Positions 46,707 to 57,522 of a DNA stretch of 64,000 nt are shown piece after piece. The translations under genes and the position numbers were made by a program. Each line of letters opens with the position of its first letter. The stretch's first letter is position 1. The notes under the pieces were generated by a model. That model saw nothing but the letters and a program-made list of their open reading frames with translations. It was not told the origin of the DNA and did not search any database. The stretch is from assembly GCA_021029095.1 (NCBI GenBank), contig JAJOHG010000005.1:186001-250000 (forward strand), read 5' to 3'. The DNA is from Phellopilus nigrolimitatus. Taxonomy: Eukaryota; Basidiomycota; Agaricomycetes; Hymenochaetales; Hymenochaetaceae.

Positions 46707-49426
46707 GAAAGAATCCGAGCTCGCCAATTGAGATATCATCATGGTGGGCATTACGGATACGTTCTGGAGCTGGTTGCTTTGAACTACTACATCGTATACT
46801 CTTAGCTGCGCACTCCTGTCGGGAAGTCGCACCATCGACAACTTTGATTTGATGCAAGATAAAGGTGCGAATATGCGCGAACGATTGCGCACAAGGATCC
46901 GGCCTCTGGTTTGCGGTAACCACGCGCACGCACACCATGTATCTTCTATCTCTGATGTCTTCGGAAGAAAAAGCCGATTTGCTGCTCCCTTCGGGCGCTC
47001 GATGACGCCTCAACACCTACCAAATCGATTTCTCATCCACAAAGAGTCGAAGACCTCCAGAAACACACGGCTAAACTCCGGTCACCGCCATTGCATGGGC
47101 GTGAGCAAGCCAAGCACTTTTGCCGACGGGCAAAATGAGCATTCCTGCCGACGCCTCAAGCAACACAACCTTTTAATAGTTTTTATGCTATAAACTTTAG
47201 TTAGATTGCTGATCGCTTCGCAAGGACCGGTCCCGAAAGCCAAACCTTCCGATTGAGAACGCATACCCACACACGCCGACCTCTCGACTGCCAGGCTGTT
47301 ACCCGTGACATTAAGCTGCATATGTTTAGCTAGGGTCATTTGGAAATCGGAGTTGAATCTTGATCTCCGCGCTGGTGTGAGACATACTCATATAAAAGCC
47401 GAGCGTATACTAACTTACATGCACCTAACATGCAGCTACCAATTGTGCCGAGCAGTGGCCTACTTACATTAATGCGCGGGATGAGTACTTATCGGAAGAA
47501 TGCGGCTGCAGGAAAGGCAGAATTGCGTTTCAAACATACACATAGGAGCTGCAGGGATACTTTTGAACCGCTCGATCCCTCGTCGATAGACTTCACCGTT
47601 CCAAAGAAACACACTTTTCGCATTCACTTGCATTCATAAATAAACAACAATAAATTCGTCGTGCACGAGGTACAACTCGTGCCCTTCTATATGATGTTAC
47701 GCCCTTCCGTTCGAAATCAAACATAAGTCCCGAATTTCATGTATTTGCCGAAAGGCCGGAGTCAGCCCGCGGTCTGATAGTGCTACTAGTACATAGCGTG
47801 AATATAGGATACTTCGCATGCAAGGGCGAGATAGGAAATGGACATTTACAATAGCGAGACAACTCGAGAAAAACGGCGAAAAGTAAGTACATGCGTGAGC
47901 AAATAAACGAGCGAATGAGCAGAGACCGAGAGCGCATGAAACAATGAGTGGCTAATGAGCGGGAAGCAAAGAGAGAAAAGAAAGAGATACGAAAGAGATA
48001 AGAAACGAAGAAGGGAAGATAAACAGAGCTGACAAAAAAGTTACACGAAAATGACAGTACCATTGTATACGATGAAAGCAAAAAGCACGATCATGAGCAT
48101 AGTGGTCGCCAGTACCAAAAAAAAAAAGGTCTAGATGCTAACAATACATAATAAGCAAGAAGAACGAGAAATAACATAAAAACAAGAAGCATTGCCGCGG
48201 TAGTATCGGCCACGCCGCCGAACCCATACCTGCTAATACGCTAACGCGTAAACGGTGCACCGTGTCCGCACACACGCTGTGCAAGTGCTCGCGTGACCTC
48301 CGACTGAAGGCCGAGATGTGAACGAGTCCCGGAGCACGGCGCACAACTAAATAAAGAGGAAGGAGGAAACTTCGCAAATGAAACGCACTAATAATTCCCG
48401 CCCAACGCGCATGGAAAACCGCCGTCACGGTTCCCCACATACACCTTTCCTACCATATAAAGCCAGGCATGACGCGTTGAATAGTCGGCAGGCCCCGCAA
48501 GACGCCAGAACACCAGCATCGATGGTGATAGTCCGTCCATTGTTTTTTCTGTCACCTCAGTTCATGCCTTCCCTCACCGCGTAGCCGGATGTGACAGCGG
48601 GCAACACCGAAACAAGGCCTGTGAACCACGAGGCGCGTATGCAATCCAAAGAGCTGCAGAAACGAATGGTAGCTGCAACGCAGCAGCTTGGACACAGACA
48701 TCGGGCAACATAGCACCCAGTGTCTGTGTACTAGCAGCTAACAAGAATGTGTGCGACGTGCAGTTCTGCAAGCTCGAGGTATTCCGAGAGAAGCACTAGC
48801 GCATCGCGCGCGGTGTGCGTGTCTTCGCTCTCTTTGTGCGTTGCGTAAATAGGAGGCGTATGGCTAATCCACGATGTGATGTAACGCAGTGTGGCGCTGA
48901 GGGCTCCTGGCCAAAGCATCGTAATTACGCTGGTCGGGATGCAAGTTCCTCGCCATTGGTAATATGTCAGTCCACATCCAAGTACCGACCGATACGTGTT
49001 ACGGGTGAGTGGATGAGTGTAAAGGCATGTCACATTTGTGCTAGATGTGTATTCCGGTTTTTATGTTGTCCGTCAGCCGCCAAGTAGTAGCCGTACTGTG
49101 TAAGAGCCTGCCGTCGGTTCTTCGGGCGCGTCCTCCGTTCCTACACCAGTCCCCCTTTATTCCCCGAAACTCCCCTCAATCGTCTAACTCCCTCTTCCCC
49201 TCCGCCCTCGTGCTCCCTTGGTTGCCCTGCGAACTGTGTTATGTATACGTACAGTGGCTGCCGCATCGGCAAAGTGAAATGCATAAATGTGATGAGATAG
49301 ACTTGATAGCAGGAAAAGCAAATAATTATAAAAGTCCGTTCAGATGGGTGGTCGGTGCTTTCCCGGGTCATGACTCGTAAGTGGAGTTGAAAGATGTCGC
49401 GAAAGAAAATGAATGATAGGGGACGC

Positions 49427-50412
49427 TTACGGCCTCATTTGTGGGGGACGCGGAGAGGAGTAATTCAGACGTTTTACCGTGACGGTCAGCACACTATTTG
49501 TATAGCTTGCATGGATACCACTCATGTCCGCGTCGCGGTCGAATTGCACTTGCCATTCATGGTGGCCTGGGAGTGTAATTTATCGACACACCGATGATCA
49601 ATACACGGCCATACGAAGCAGATAACGAATACGTACAATCCTTCTCCTTGTCCCACCGATCAGCCACGATGTCCAAAATGTTGCCCTTCCGTGCCGCGAT
49701 AGTGATGCAGCTCGAATCGTATCCAGGTCCGATCGCAGCAGTAAGGATGTATTCCGTCGGCGTGTTGTCTATACGCATCTGAGCCTGAGAGCTACCGTTG
49801 TTCGGCGTAGGCGCGCGCGTACTCCGCAAAAGCTGGAACGATGCGGGAGTCGTGGTCACTGTCGGCGATGTGACGGACGGCGCGGGCGTTAGCGGTGAGG
49901 GGACGTAATGCCCGTTTTGCTGAGACTTGCGCGCGTTGGCGGCGTTGTGAAGTTGCGCGTAGCTGGCGCATGCACCCTGGACAGGCGGGAAATACGCCTC
50001 TTCTGAATAAGACTCGGCTGAGTCGGGGCTTGTCGAAAGAGGAGGCGTCGGCGGCACCTGCCAATGGTGCCCAGCGCGCGCGGAGGACAACGCACCTGCC
50101 TGAGCGGCGTAGGCCATCTGATCGCGCTTGTAGCTCTCTCCTTGCCGGGCTCCTGTAAGTGTGTCGGGGGAAGCATTGATATACTCACTTAGCACTGAGA
50201 AGAAAGGGCGAGAAATGAACCGGCGGGAACTCACCTGCGGTAGCGTACCTGTCCGGGTGGGCAGAATACGGCGGAACGCAACCTTCGTCTTGGGGACGCA
50301 ATTGCTCCTGGTTAGTCGCTGCATTGAGCGAGGTCCGGACGTAGAGGGGGACGGTGTTTCCGCGGAGGAGTGGGGGGCGCGTCGAATGGGCCTGAGCGGG
50401 ACGATCTGCCAT
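49427..50412 (-). CDS. Hsp20/alpha-crystallin-like domain protein
   Basis: Exons 50235-50412, 49637-50194 and 49427-49566 sum to 876 nt, giving 291 residues. The first ~200 residues are disordered, rich in Ala, Pro, Ser and Thr (SPLTPAPSVTSPTV and similar). From about 217 a beta-sandwich begins: MRIDNTPTEYILTAAIGPGYDSSCITIAARKGNILDI, followed after the second intron by WQVQFDRDADMSGIHASYTNSVLTVTVKR. This is the core of an alpha-crystallin domain, with the final strand V-L-T-V-T-V. The canonical C-terminal I-x-I motif is not obvious. The domain sits at the C-terminus of a long disordered protein, unlike ~150-220-residue small heat-shock proteins, so it may be a non-chaperone relative. A GTAAGC just at the stop could act as a donor and give an alternative tail. 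Confidence 0.8.
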
Positions 50413-51695
50413 TATCGACGAGCGCGTCGACTCAACGAGGAAGGAAGAAGGAAAATTTGAGAGAAAAAAAAGGAAGGGGAACAAGGCGTGCTGGACGCAG
50501 AGCAAGGGCGCTGAGAACACGGGGCGGGACGAGGAGAAGGAGAAGAGAGGAGGGGAAGGAGGAAGGAGGAGGAGAGAACCTGAGAGAAAGTGGAAGGGAG
50601 CCGACCGGCGCACGTCGTTTGGGCGATCCGTATATAGGTCCGGTCTAGGGTCAGGATCACTTTACCCGATCGCTTAATCTTTCCATTATAGAATACCCTT
50701 TATTGCTCTAACCCCACGCATACGGTCACACACAGACTGCCCATTCACACTCGACAAACAAAAATAATAAGTCTCCGTGCCCTCGCGACCACCGTTTGTT
50801 CCTTCTCTTTCGGATTGCATTCCATCCGAACACAATCTCGCCCCATTCTTCGTCTCTCGACGCATGCAGGAAGCAAGGCGCATCTCATTCTCTTCTCCTA
50901 TGGCCTCGAGGCTTTAGAATCATTTCCCGCAAGTCTAACAAAATCTGACTATACGGCCTAAGTCTCGCATGGGCGTACAGTCGGTGAGCAAAAAGCTATC
51001 GCTGCCATAGCGCTAGCGTTCTCACATTCTTACGCGCTTATCTGCCATGTGGCTTCCTGTTTCGTTCCGTCCATCAGTTCGTACGAGAACGTTTGGAAAC
51101 ATCCCTCCCATGCTTGTCGCCATATTAACTCAGAAAACGACTGTTCTATCTGTCCGACAGGTGCGAGAGTTCCTTCGTTGAGATAGGATTTAGGCCGAAG
51201 AAAGAAAACTCTATCTCTCGAGTCTCGCCATAGCCGCGGGTGTGACTTTGTGAGAACTGTGTTCCGGCCTAGCCACGTGACTGTACTCCGGAAGGGTTAA
51301 ATTCAAGATCAATCTGCATGTCAACATATTTGTGTTCATTGGACTGAAATCTGATGCACACTAAGAGGTCTTTTGCTTTGCATGTCTGACAATAACGAAT
51401 GAGATTCAACAGATGCTCGACTATTCATTATTTCTCTTGTGTGACGGCACAAAGCTCTAACCTTTCTAAATAAGGAGTCTCCTGACAGAGGAGTCTCTCC
51501 CATGACCTCTCTTGTAACGCTGAAGCGCGCAAACCATGAAATGTCCTCGTTGTCCCTCCTTCTTTCATACCGCTCCCCGGCGGACTGATCCGTCAAGCTC
51601 AGGACATTCAAGCTCAGGACATAATTGTTCCTGAAGATCTAGCAGTCGGAACAGGGTCAGGACAGCGTGAATTCGCTCGACATCGGGTCAGGGAG
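50413..51695. other. Divergent intergenic region, Hsp20-like gene / HIBADH
   Basis: This 1283-nt region separates two starts facing away from each other. It contains the TATA/CT-rich leader above and a CACGTG at 51274-51279. No gene was found. Confidence 0.5.
50433..50636 (-). promoter_or_regulatory. TATA box and polypyrimidine leader of the Hsp20-like gene
   Basis: On the coding (minus) strand, TATATA at 50631-50636 is followed by ~165 nt of almost pure C/T (purine-rich on the plus strand, 50433-50600) up to the start codon at 50412. A TATA box plus a CT-rich leader is typical of strongly expressed fungal genes. Confidence 0.55.
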
Positions 51696-53009
51696 ATGCG
51701 GTTCTCAGCGGCGTGTTTCAATATTCGGGCTGTCGGGCGACATCCACCTGCATCTCCATCACATTTACTCTCGCGCGCGACGAGCATCAGCTTCGTGGGC
51801 CTCGGGCGGATGGGTTCCGAGATGGCGTTCAACCTCTTCTCGAAGCGCTATGCGCTGGGAAAGGAGTCTAGTTTCGTCGTCTGCGATGCCGTGCCTGAGG
51901 CCGCGCTAGCGTTCACAACCAACTTTCAAAGTCAGTTTCCTGGAAGCCAGGTCCGTGTTGTTAATACGCCAGAAGAGTGAGTGTTTCAGCTTGGCATGGC
52001 GGGCGAATGCTGATCTGAAATGTCAACACGAATCCGACGCGCGATATTAGAGCTGTAGTAGCTTCGCGGACCATCGTTACGATGCTTCCATCATCTCCGC
52101 ATGTGCGAACCGTGTACACGGAGTCGAACGGGGTTTTATCGGCTCTTCGTGCCCTCCCGCGAGATCAAGCGCACGAGACACTGTGCATCGACTCGACAAC
52201 GCTGGATGTAGAAGTAGCAAGAACAGTATCCTCAGAAGTGATCGAATCTGGGGCGCGAATGGTAGACGCGCCAGTTTCTGGAGGTATGCAGGTGTTGTCT
52301 CTTAGTTATGTTAGTGTTGGGGAGTTTACTCCGGTGTGCAGGTGTGACGGGAGCCAAAGCAGGCACACTATCCTTCCTTGTTGGTGGGACTGGGACCGCG
52401 TTTGCGCAAGCGGAGCCTGTCCTCGCACTCATGGGCAAACGGATCATTCACTGTGGTGAAGCAGGGTCGGGACTGGTTGCCAAAATATGCAACAACCTGA
52501 TGCTAGGCGTGCAGCAAGTTGTGACTGCAGAGGTAAATTACATTTTTAATAAATAGCTGGCATTCGCGATTGGCGAGTTTCGTGCATTGATATGTCCATT
52601 TACGATAGGCCATGCTGCTCGGGCAACGACTGGGTGTAAAGGCGGACGTGTTGGCGGACGTTATCAACAGCTCGACAGGAGCGTGTTGGTCGTGCTCGGT
52701 CAACAACCCCGTGCACGGTGCGTTGCCCGAGATATCGCCGCCCAGCGAGCGGGATTTCGAAGGCGGATTCGCGACGGCTCTCATGCTAAAGGTGAGCTGT
52801 TTTATTCGCCTCTATTCTGCACTGTCGCTGATGGGATGACCAGGACATGGGCCTTGCCTCGGACAGCGCGAGAATCGTGGGTACGCCACTTCCGCTGGGT
52901 GGAGTTGCGCAGCGAATCTACGGGGAAATGATGAAAAGCGAGCCCGAGCTGGCGCGGAAGGATTTTTCTTGCGTGTATAGGTATTTAGAGAAGTTGTCGA
53001 ATAAATGAA
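51696..53009 (+). CDS. 3-hydroxyisobutyrate dehydrogenase
   Basis: This mitochondrial NAD-dependent enzyme of valine catabolism oxidises 3-hydroxyisobutyrate to methylmalonate semialdehyde. The start at 51696 gives an Arg/Ala-rich presequence (MRFSAACFNIRAVGRH) of ~28 residues. The Rossmann motif ISFVGLGRMGSEMA (GxGxMG at about 35-40) follows. The substrate signature is DAPVSGG, spliced to VTGAKAGTLSFLVGG. The catalytic-lysine segment is GSGLVAKICNN (GxxxKxxNN). The C-terminal helical domain has WSCSVNNP, FEGGFATALMLKDMGLA and GGVAQRIYGEMM. At least four introns (donors GTGAGT near 51977, GTATGC near 52284, GTAAAT near 52531, GTGAGC near 52791). All catalytic elements are present. Confidence 0.95.
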
Positions 53010-53503
53010 AGAGGCGATCGTCGTCGGCTTCGTTTACTTAATAATTTCATTGCAATACATAGAAAGTGGCGTTACGACCAAATCGGGGGCATGATCTACC
53101 CGAATAGTCGAGGAGATTTTTGCGTCCGTCTTTCAGACCCTTTCTCTTAAACCGTCATCTGCTCGAATCTCTATTAGATACCCCTCCTCGCCCGTCGTTC
53201 CCGCCGTCTTCTCCTGCTCAACTAGGACTCTCCTTACTGCAAACCGTTTCCCCTTACTTTTCTTATTCTTTTATTTTTTTCAGTGTAAGCTGAACTGAAA
53301 GGCCGGCGGGTGGTGCTTCCTGAAACAAACCTGAGGACTCGTGCCTATCTAGGATTAGCAATAGGCCCTCGGTCCACCTCCTCCTCTCCTTTACGTTTAC
53401 GCATACTACGACGACGGCGACGACCACCCACGCTCTTGTCCTCAGAATTTTCCTCTATCCCGGCCCTTGACCCATAACCCTCTCTCTTGCTCGTTTACTC
53501 ATC
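53010..53503. promoter_or_regulatory. Spacer with C/T-rich leader upstream of the SDR gene
   Basis: This 494-nt spacer between two plus-strand genes contains strong pyrimidine tracts (53160-53280 and 53380-53500) leading to the ATG at 53504. It probably holds the promoter and leader. Confidence 0.45.
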
Positions 53504-55532
53504 ATGTCCGCGTCTGACAAGCCCAGCGCAATCATCTTCGGTACGATCGAGCACCTTTGCGATTTGCGCTATATGCTCACTCTTTCTTTGGCTTCTGTCG
53601 CACGCGCCATGCTCTGCACGCAGGCGGTCTCAACACCTGGTCCCGCAAATTTGCGTGTCATCTCGTCCCGGAAGAGGGCGAGTCGCTCGTCACTGTAAGC
53701 TCGATCGCGTCCATCGTCCTCATCGATCCTCGTCGCTGACCGGTATGTTCCCCAGCACCTGCGTGTCGTCGACAAATTCTCCGTTAACCCGCCTACCACG
53801 TGAGTATCTACTTCTATGCAGTTGTTCCGCTTTTCTGACTCGTCCTCTCTTCTCCGGTACATCTCTTAGTTACCTCGGCTCGGAGTTTACGAATGTCATG
53901 GAGAAGCCTAATATTGAGTACAAGCAGGCCAACCTCACCATACCCGGTACGCACCTTGACTCTCGGGTTTTCTCCGTTGTCAACGGTCGCTGACACGCGT
54001 CTTCCGACTTCCTTCGTCTGATCCTTATATCCATCCATCACGGAATGACCATGGTTCTTCCATGATGTATCTCCATATGCATTGCAAATGCTTAGCTACC
54101 GTCAGCAAAATGTTCGACCCTCCTGAAGGCCAGGCGCCTTACACGTACATTTTCGACCTGACCGGCGAGGTCAGGCATGATCGGCCTGATATGGTGCGTG
54201 TCCGCCGATATATATGACCTCTTTGTTTTATGCGGCGTCCAACGGACATGTGGTCGCTTATTCATACTCGTTTGATTGTGTAGGTTCAAATTCAGCAGAC
54301 GGTCAATATATCGCGACTGCTAGGCGAGGAGGCGGCACGTCGCGGAGTGAAGGCTTACGTGCGAGTGACCCAGCCATTCTACGACACGCCAGAGAAGGGT
54401 TCGCATGACGAGAAAGAGAGCGTGAAGCCCGCAGGAGTCCGGGGTGTATGGTGGCATGAGACGCTTCGCGTATTGGCGGATATTGAAAAGTAAGTTTGCA
54501 AATCATTATGGACACCTTGAATTGCCTTTGATTACCTGTTCTACACGTGCTTCCTAGCCTTAACCTCGTTATCTTACGACCCGGACTTGTCTATGGGCCG
54601 TACATCGAATACGGAATTTGTGCGCTACAAATTTGCTTTTCTATTTCCGTACCATGCTGAGACTCGATGTTAATTTCATGACAGTAACAACGACTATGAC
54701 CGTTGCATCAGTTTACGGTTATCTTAAGAAACCAATGAAAGGGCTGTAAGTGAAATTAAAGTGCACGCTTCTCTCGCACGATCGTAATTTTCTTTGGGAT
54801 TCTGTAGGTGGTCCCCGGGCAAAAATCCAATGAACACCGTGCATGTAGCGGATGTCGCTGGTTCAGCCTTCGCTCTGGCGGTGTGGATAGGAAAAGAGGG
54901 CCGAAAGGAAGCTGACATCCTAGCTGGAGAGGAAATCACGAGCAACGATAAGAGCAAAATAAAGGCGGGCGAGGGCCAGAATCTCCCGGACCCAGGAAAG
55001 AAACTGATTGCTCCGTTGTTCAATCTTGTGCGTATCGCTTCTTGCCTGTACTCGGCGTGAATGTGGTTTCACACACTTTCTGTTGTAGGTCGATGATTCG
55101 AACAGCACACTTGTTTCCATCGGCGCGGAAATTACTGGCATGTTCGGTACGACGTTTGGCTTCCACGATTTCTTCATGACAACTATGGCGAAGGTAAGTA
55201 GCGTCTCTTCTTTCGATTTATAATAGATTTACTCTTTTTCCCCTCAGATCACCAAACTCTCGGAGTCAGTTATTGAGGACATCAACGAGGAGCACGTAGG
55301 TGGATGGACGGAGATGATCACTACATCAAATCCGCCGATCCCGAACACGCCGCTATCCGCATACATGGACGAATCAGCGCTGCAGAAAATCAGTGTTGCC
55401 TTCAATGCGGAAAAGATAAAAAATGTTATCGGGTACACGCTCAAGTACCCGCAGTTCTCGCAAACGGCGCTTCAAGATGTCGTTGACCGCTGGAAGGCGG
55501 AAGGAAATTGGCCAAACGTCGAACCCAAGTGA
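53504..55532 (+). CDS. Atypical NAD(P)-binding Rossmann protein (extended SDR-like)
   Basis: This is an epimerase/dehydratase-like protein. Exon 1 (MSASDKPSAIIFG) joins by a GTACGA intron to GLNTWSRKFACHLVPEEGE, so the nucleotide loop reads F-G-G-L-N-T-W-S rather than GxxGxxG. Later exons give YTYIFDLTGEVRHDRPDM, VNISRLLGEEAARRGVKAYVRV, RGVWWHETLRVLADIE, NLNLVILRPGLVYGPYIEYG, GLWSPGKNPMNTVHVADVA and ALQDVVDRWKAEG. At the position of the SDR YxxxK pair the sequence is W-W-H-E-T-L, so the classical Tyr/Lys are missing. The fold is clear, but the reaction is unknown and may be non-standard. About eight introns, some only 50 nt. Confidence 0.88.
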
Positions 55533-56143
55533 TGGTGCAGGGTCCTCCCTCCCTCCATAATTATCTGCGTCAATATTTTAATTCTGGCCCTTTACTCACT
55601 TTCCCTCCTTCTTTTCTTTGACTTACCTCTTCCCTCTGCTCCCACCTCTATCCCCAAACGCAGTGCTCACATACGATCACGTCCTCTCACGGCGTTTTAC
55701 CTCCTCCTTTCTCTAGACTGCTGCCATTATATGTTATCCCGTCTGTGCAATATTGGATTGCCTCCTAATGTCGATTCCAAAGCGAGAGAGGGCGTACGAA
55801 TATGTATAATTATTTCATCTAATAGCGAACAATGTGACTGTATGCGCAAGAATTGAAACGAATAATAATAATAAAACACGAATGAGATTGGGTGGAATGC
55901 AATGGTTTCCCACCGAGCAACATGGGCAGCTTGCTCGTCCACACGCCGCTCGAAGTCTCAGATTTTCTGCCACGTATGCCCTCGTTGCCGTAAACATGCG
56001 CACGGCGCCGCCTAGCTATATAAATGTTGCTCATCCATACGCCAGGCTGTGCAACCCACGCAGTCCCCGCGTCGGCAATCCGTATCGGCAGCCGCAGAAC
56101 CTGACAAACATATTTCGAGCGGTGCCCTAGAAGAACGTCATCC
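55533..56143. other. Spacer, no gene seen
   Basis: This 611-nt spacer has a pyrimidine-rich 3' untranslated region (55540-55720) and then the promoter side of the cytochrome b561 gene. An antisense open frame (55819-56367) overlaps both and looks like chance. Confidence 0.5.
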
Positions 56144-57374
56144 ATGCCCACCCACAACGGTACTGTGCGCGTCAGGATGGGACAGTCGCAGTCGGCCCGC
56201 CACGCGTTCGCGCACGAGAGCGTCGACCTGGGCCCGGGCGTGAAACTCGGTGCGCTCTCCGAGGGAAGTGGCGACTCATCGGTGTCTGAACGCGTGAGGC
56301 GCGAAGGCAGGGATGGCGATGGAATCGCGAAGCTCGCTGCTGTGGTGCGTTTTTTTTTTTGCTTCACGGAATACTATGATTTGTTCTCAAACGGTATGGG
56401 GGGGTCTAGGTGTGCATGTCGGTGCGTGCTGCCGTCCTAAGCTCAATGCTGCGAGAGAGCTGATAGCAACCATGCACCGCAGATTTCAGTCGGGTACACG
56501 ACCTACCTCATCGTCTCGAGCAACCTGCGCTCACTCTCCTGGTTCGCGTTCCATCCCCCACTGCAGATGCTCGCCATCGGACTCTTCACCTACGGTGAGT
56601 TCGCGCATGCGCCTCGCGCCTCGTCTGCTGCGGAAACTCATACCATCTACTAGGCATCCTAACCCTCCAGCCTACGAACCAGCCGAAAACGAAGGCGGCG
56701 GGGCTGACCCGGCATCAGCTCGCTATGTTCCTCACGGGGGTGCCCGTTCTGGGCCTGGGGACGTGGGTCATCTATTACAGTAAAAATATCAACGCCCGTG
56801 CGCATTTCACGACTTGGCACGGGGTATGTGCGCTTGCTTCCTTTTTGTTCTTTCCTTTTCCTCACTTTACGTGTCTGTGTTCCGCTGAGGATGCTTATTG
56901 AAAAACGCTGTCTTCTTCTCATTTTGCATGTGTTGTCGCACCAGACAATCGGCATCATCGCGGTCGGATGGATGTGCGTGCAGATCCTCGTCGGCGGCGC
57001 GAGCGTTTGGTTCGGGGGCGCCGCTTTTGGCGGAGGAGCGCCAGCGAAGCGGATATGGAAATATCACCGGTAAATGTCCAATGCTCTACTGCGTTTATTC
57101 GGTTTAGTTCACCCCCTCTGTTAGATTGTCTGGATATCTACTTTATCCACTTTTTCTCTACGCAGCGCACCTAGGCGGCGCATGGTCTACATATACCAAC
57201 AGCCACGCCAGCCACGCTATGCGATTAATTGCCTACAGCATTGGCCCGATCATTACTCTGCTGGCCATTTACAGCAGGATACGGTCTGTCCTATCTTATC
57301 TATTTGCCTTCACCAGACGACGTTTAATGAACATCGAATATTTCCGCAGGCTATCGAAGATGAAGTTCTTCTGA
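56144..57374 (+). CDS. Cytochrome b561-type transmembrane protein
   Basis: This is a di-heme membrane oxidoreductase that passes electrons across a membrane, often from ascorbate. Exon 1 (56144-56344, 67 residues) is a polar N-terminus (MPTHNGTVRVRMGQ...). Introns with GTGCGT, GTGAGT, GTATGT, GTAAAT and GTCTGT donors join the membrane core. Conserved His residues sit in the right contexts: SWFAFHPPLQML, GLTRHQLAMFLTG, TTWHGTIGII and WKYHRLSGY. Five to six hydrophobic segments are present, ending RIRLSKMKFF. The last intron uses GTCTGT, a weak but usable donor. The layout resembles CYB561D2-like b561 proteins without a DOMON domain. It converges on the ARF-GEF gene, 148 nt between stops. Confidence 0.9.
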
Positions 57375-57522
57375 CAGGTCATCCGTCTTTTTATCTCGCA
57401 ATCAAATTATCGGGGCTTCCAGTAGTATGTAGTAGATTATGGATGTGCGCAGCCGCGTCGATTAATGCAAACAAATAGCGATAGACAAGACGAAGTACAT
57501 GATATAGTACGCAATGAGAAGC

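Larger units (their letters stand above)
44913..49426. other. 4.5-kb gene-poor region
   Basis: No spliced gene could be built here with confidence. Open frames on both strands are short and lack family motifs. Weak candidates are a Cys-rich frame at 46147-46425 (-), a 69-codon frame at 47430-47639 (+) preceded by a TATA-like box near 47391, and two hydrophobic frames at 48574-49033 (-). Short tandem repeats occur at 46014-46037 and 46683-46706, with an A-tract at 48117-48127. No LTR, transposase or reverse-transcriptase motif was seen. Confidence 0.5.

Noticed and set aside
47430..47639. 69-codon frame with a TATA-like box 40 nt upstream
   Set aside because: The TATA-to-ATG distance leaves almost no leader, and no family or splice signal supports it. 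It remains possible but unsupported.
47737..48081. 114-codon hydrophobic minus-strand frame
   Set aside because: It is a purine-rich plus-strand tract read antisense. The composition is repetitive and no splice partner or start context supports a gene.
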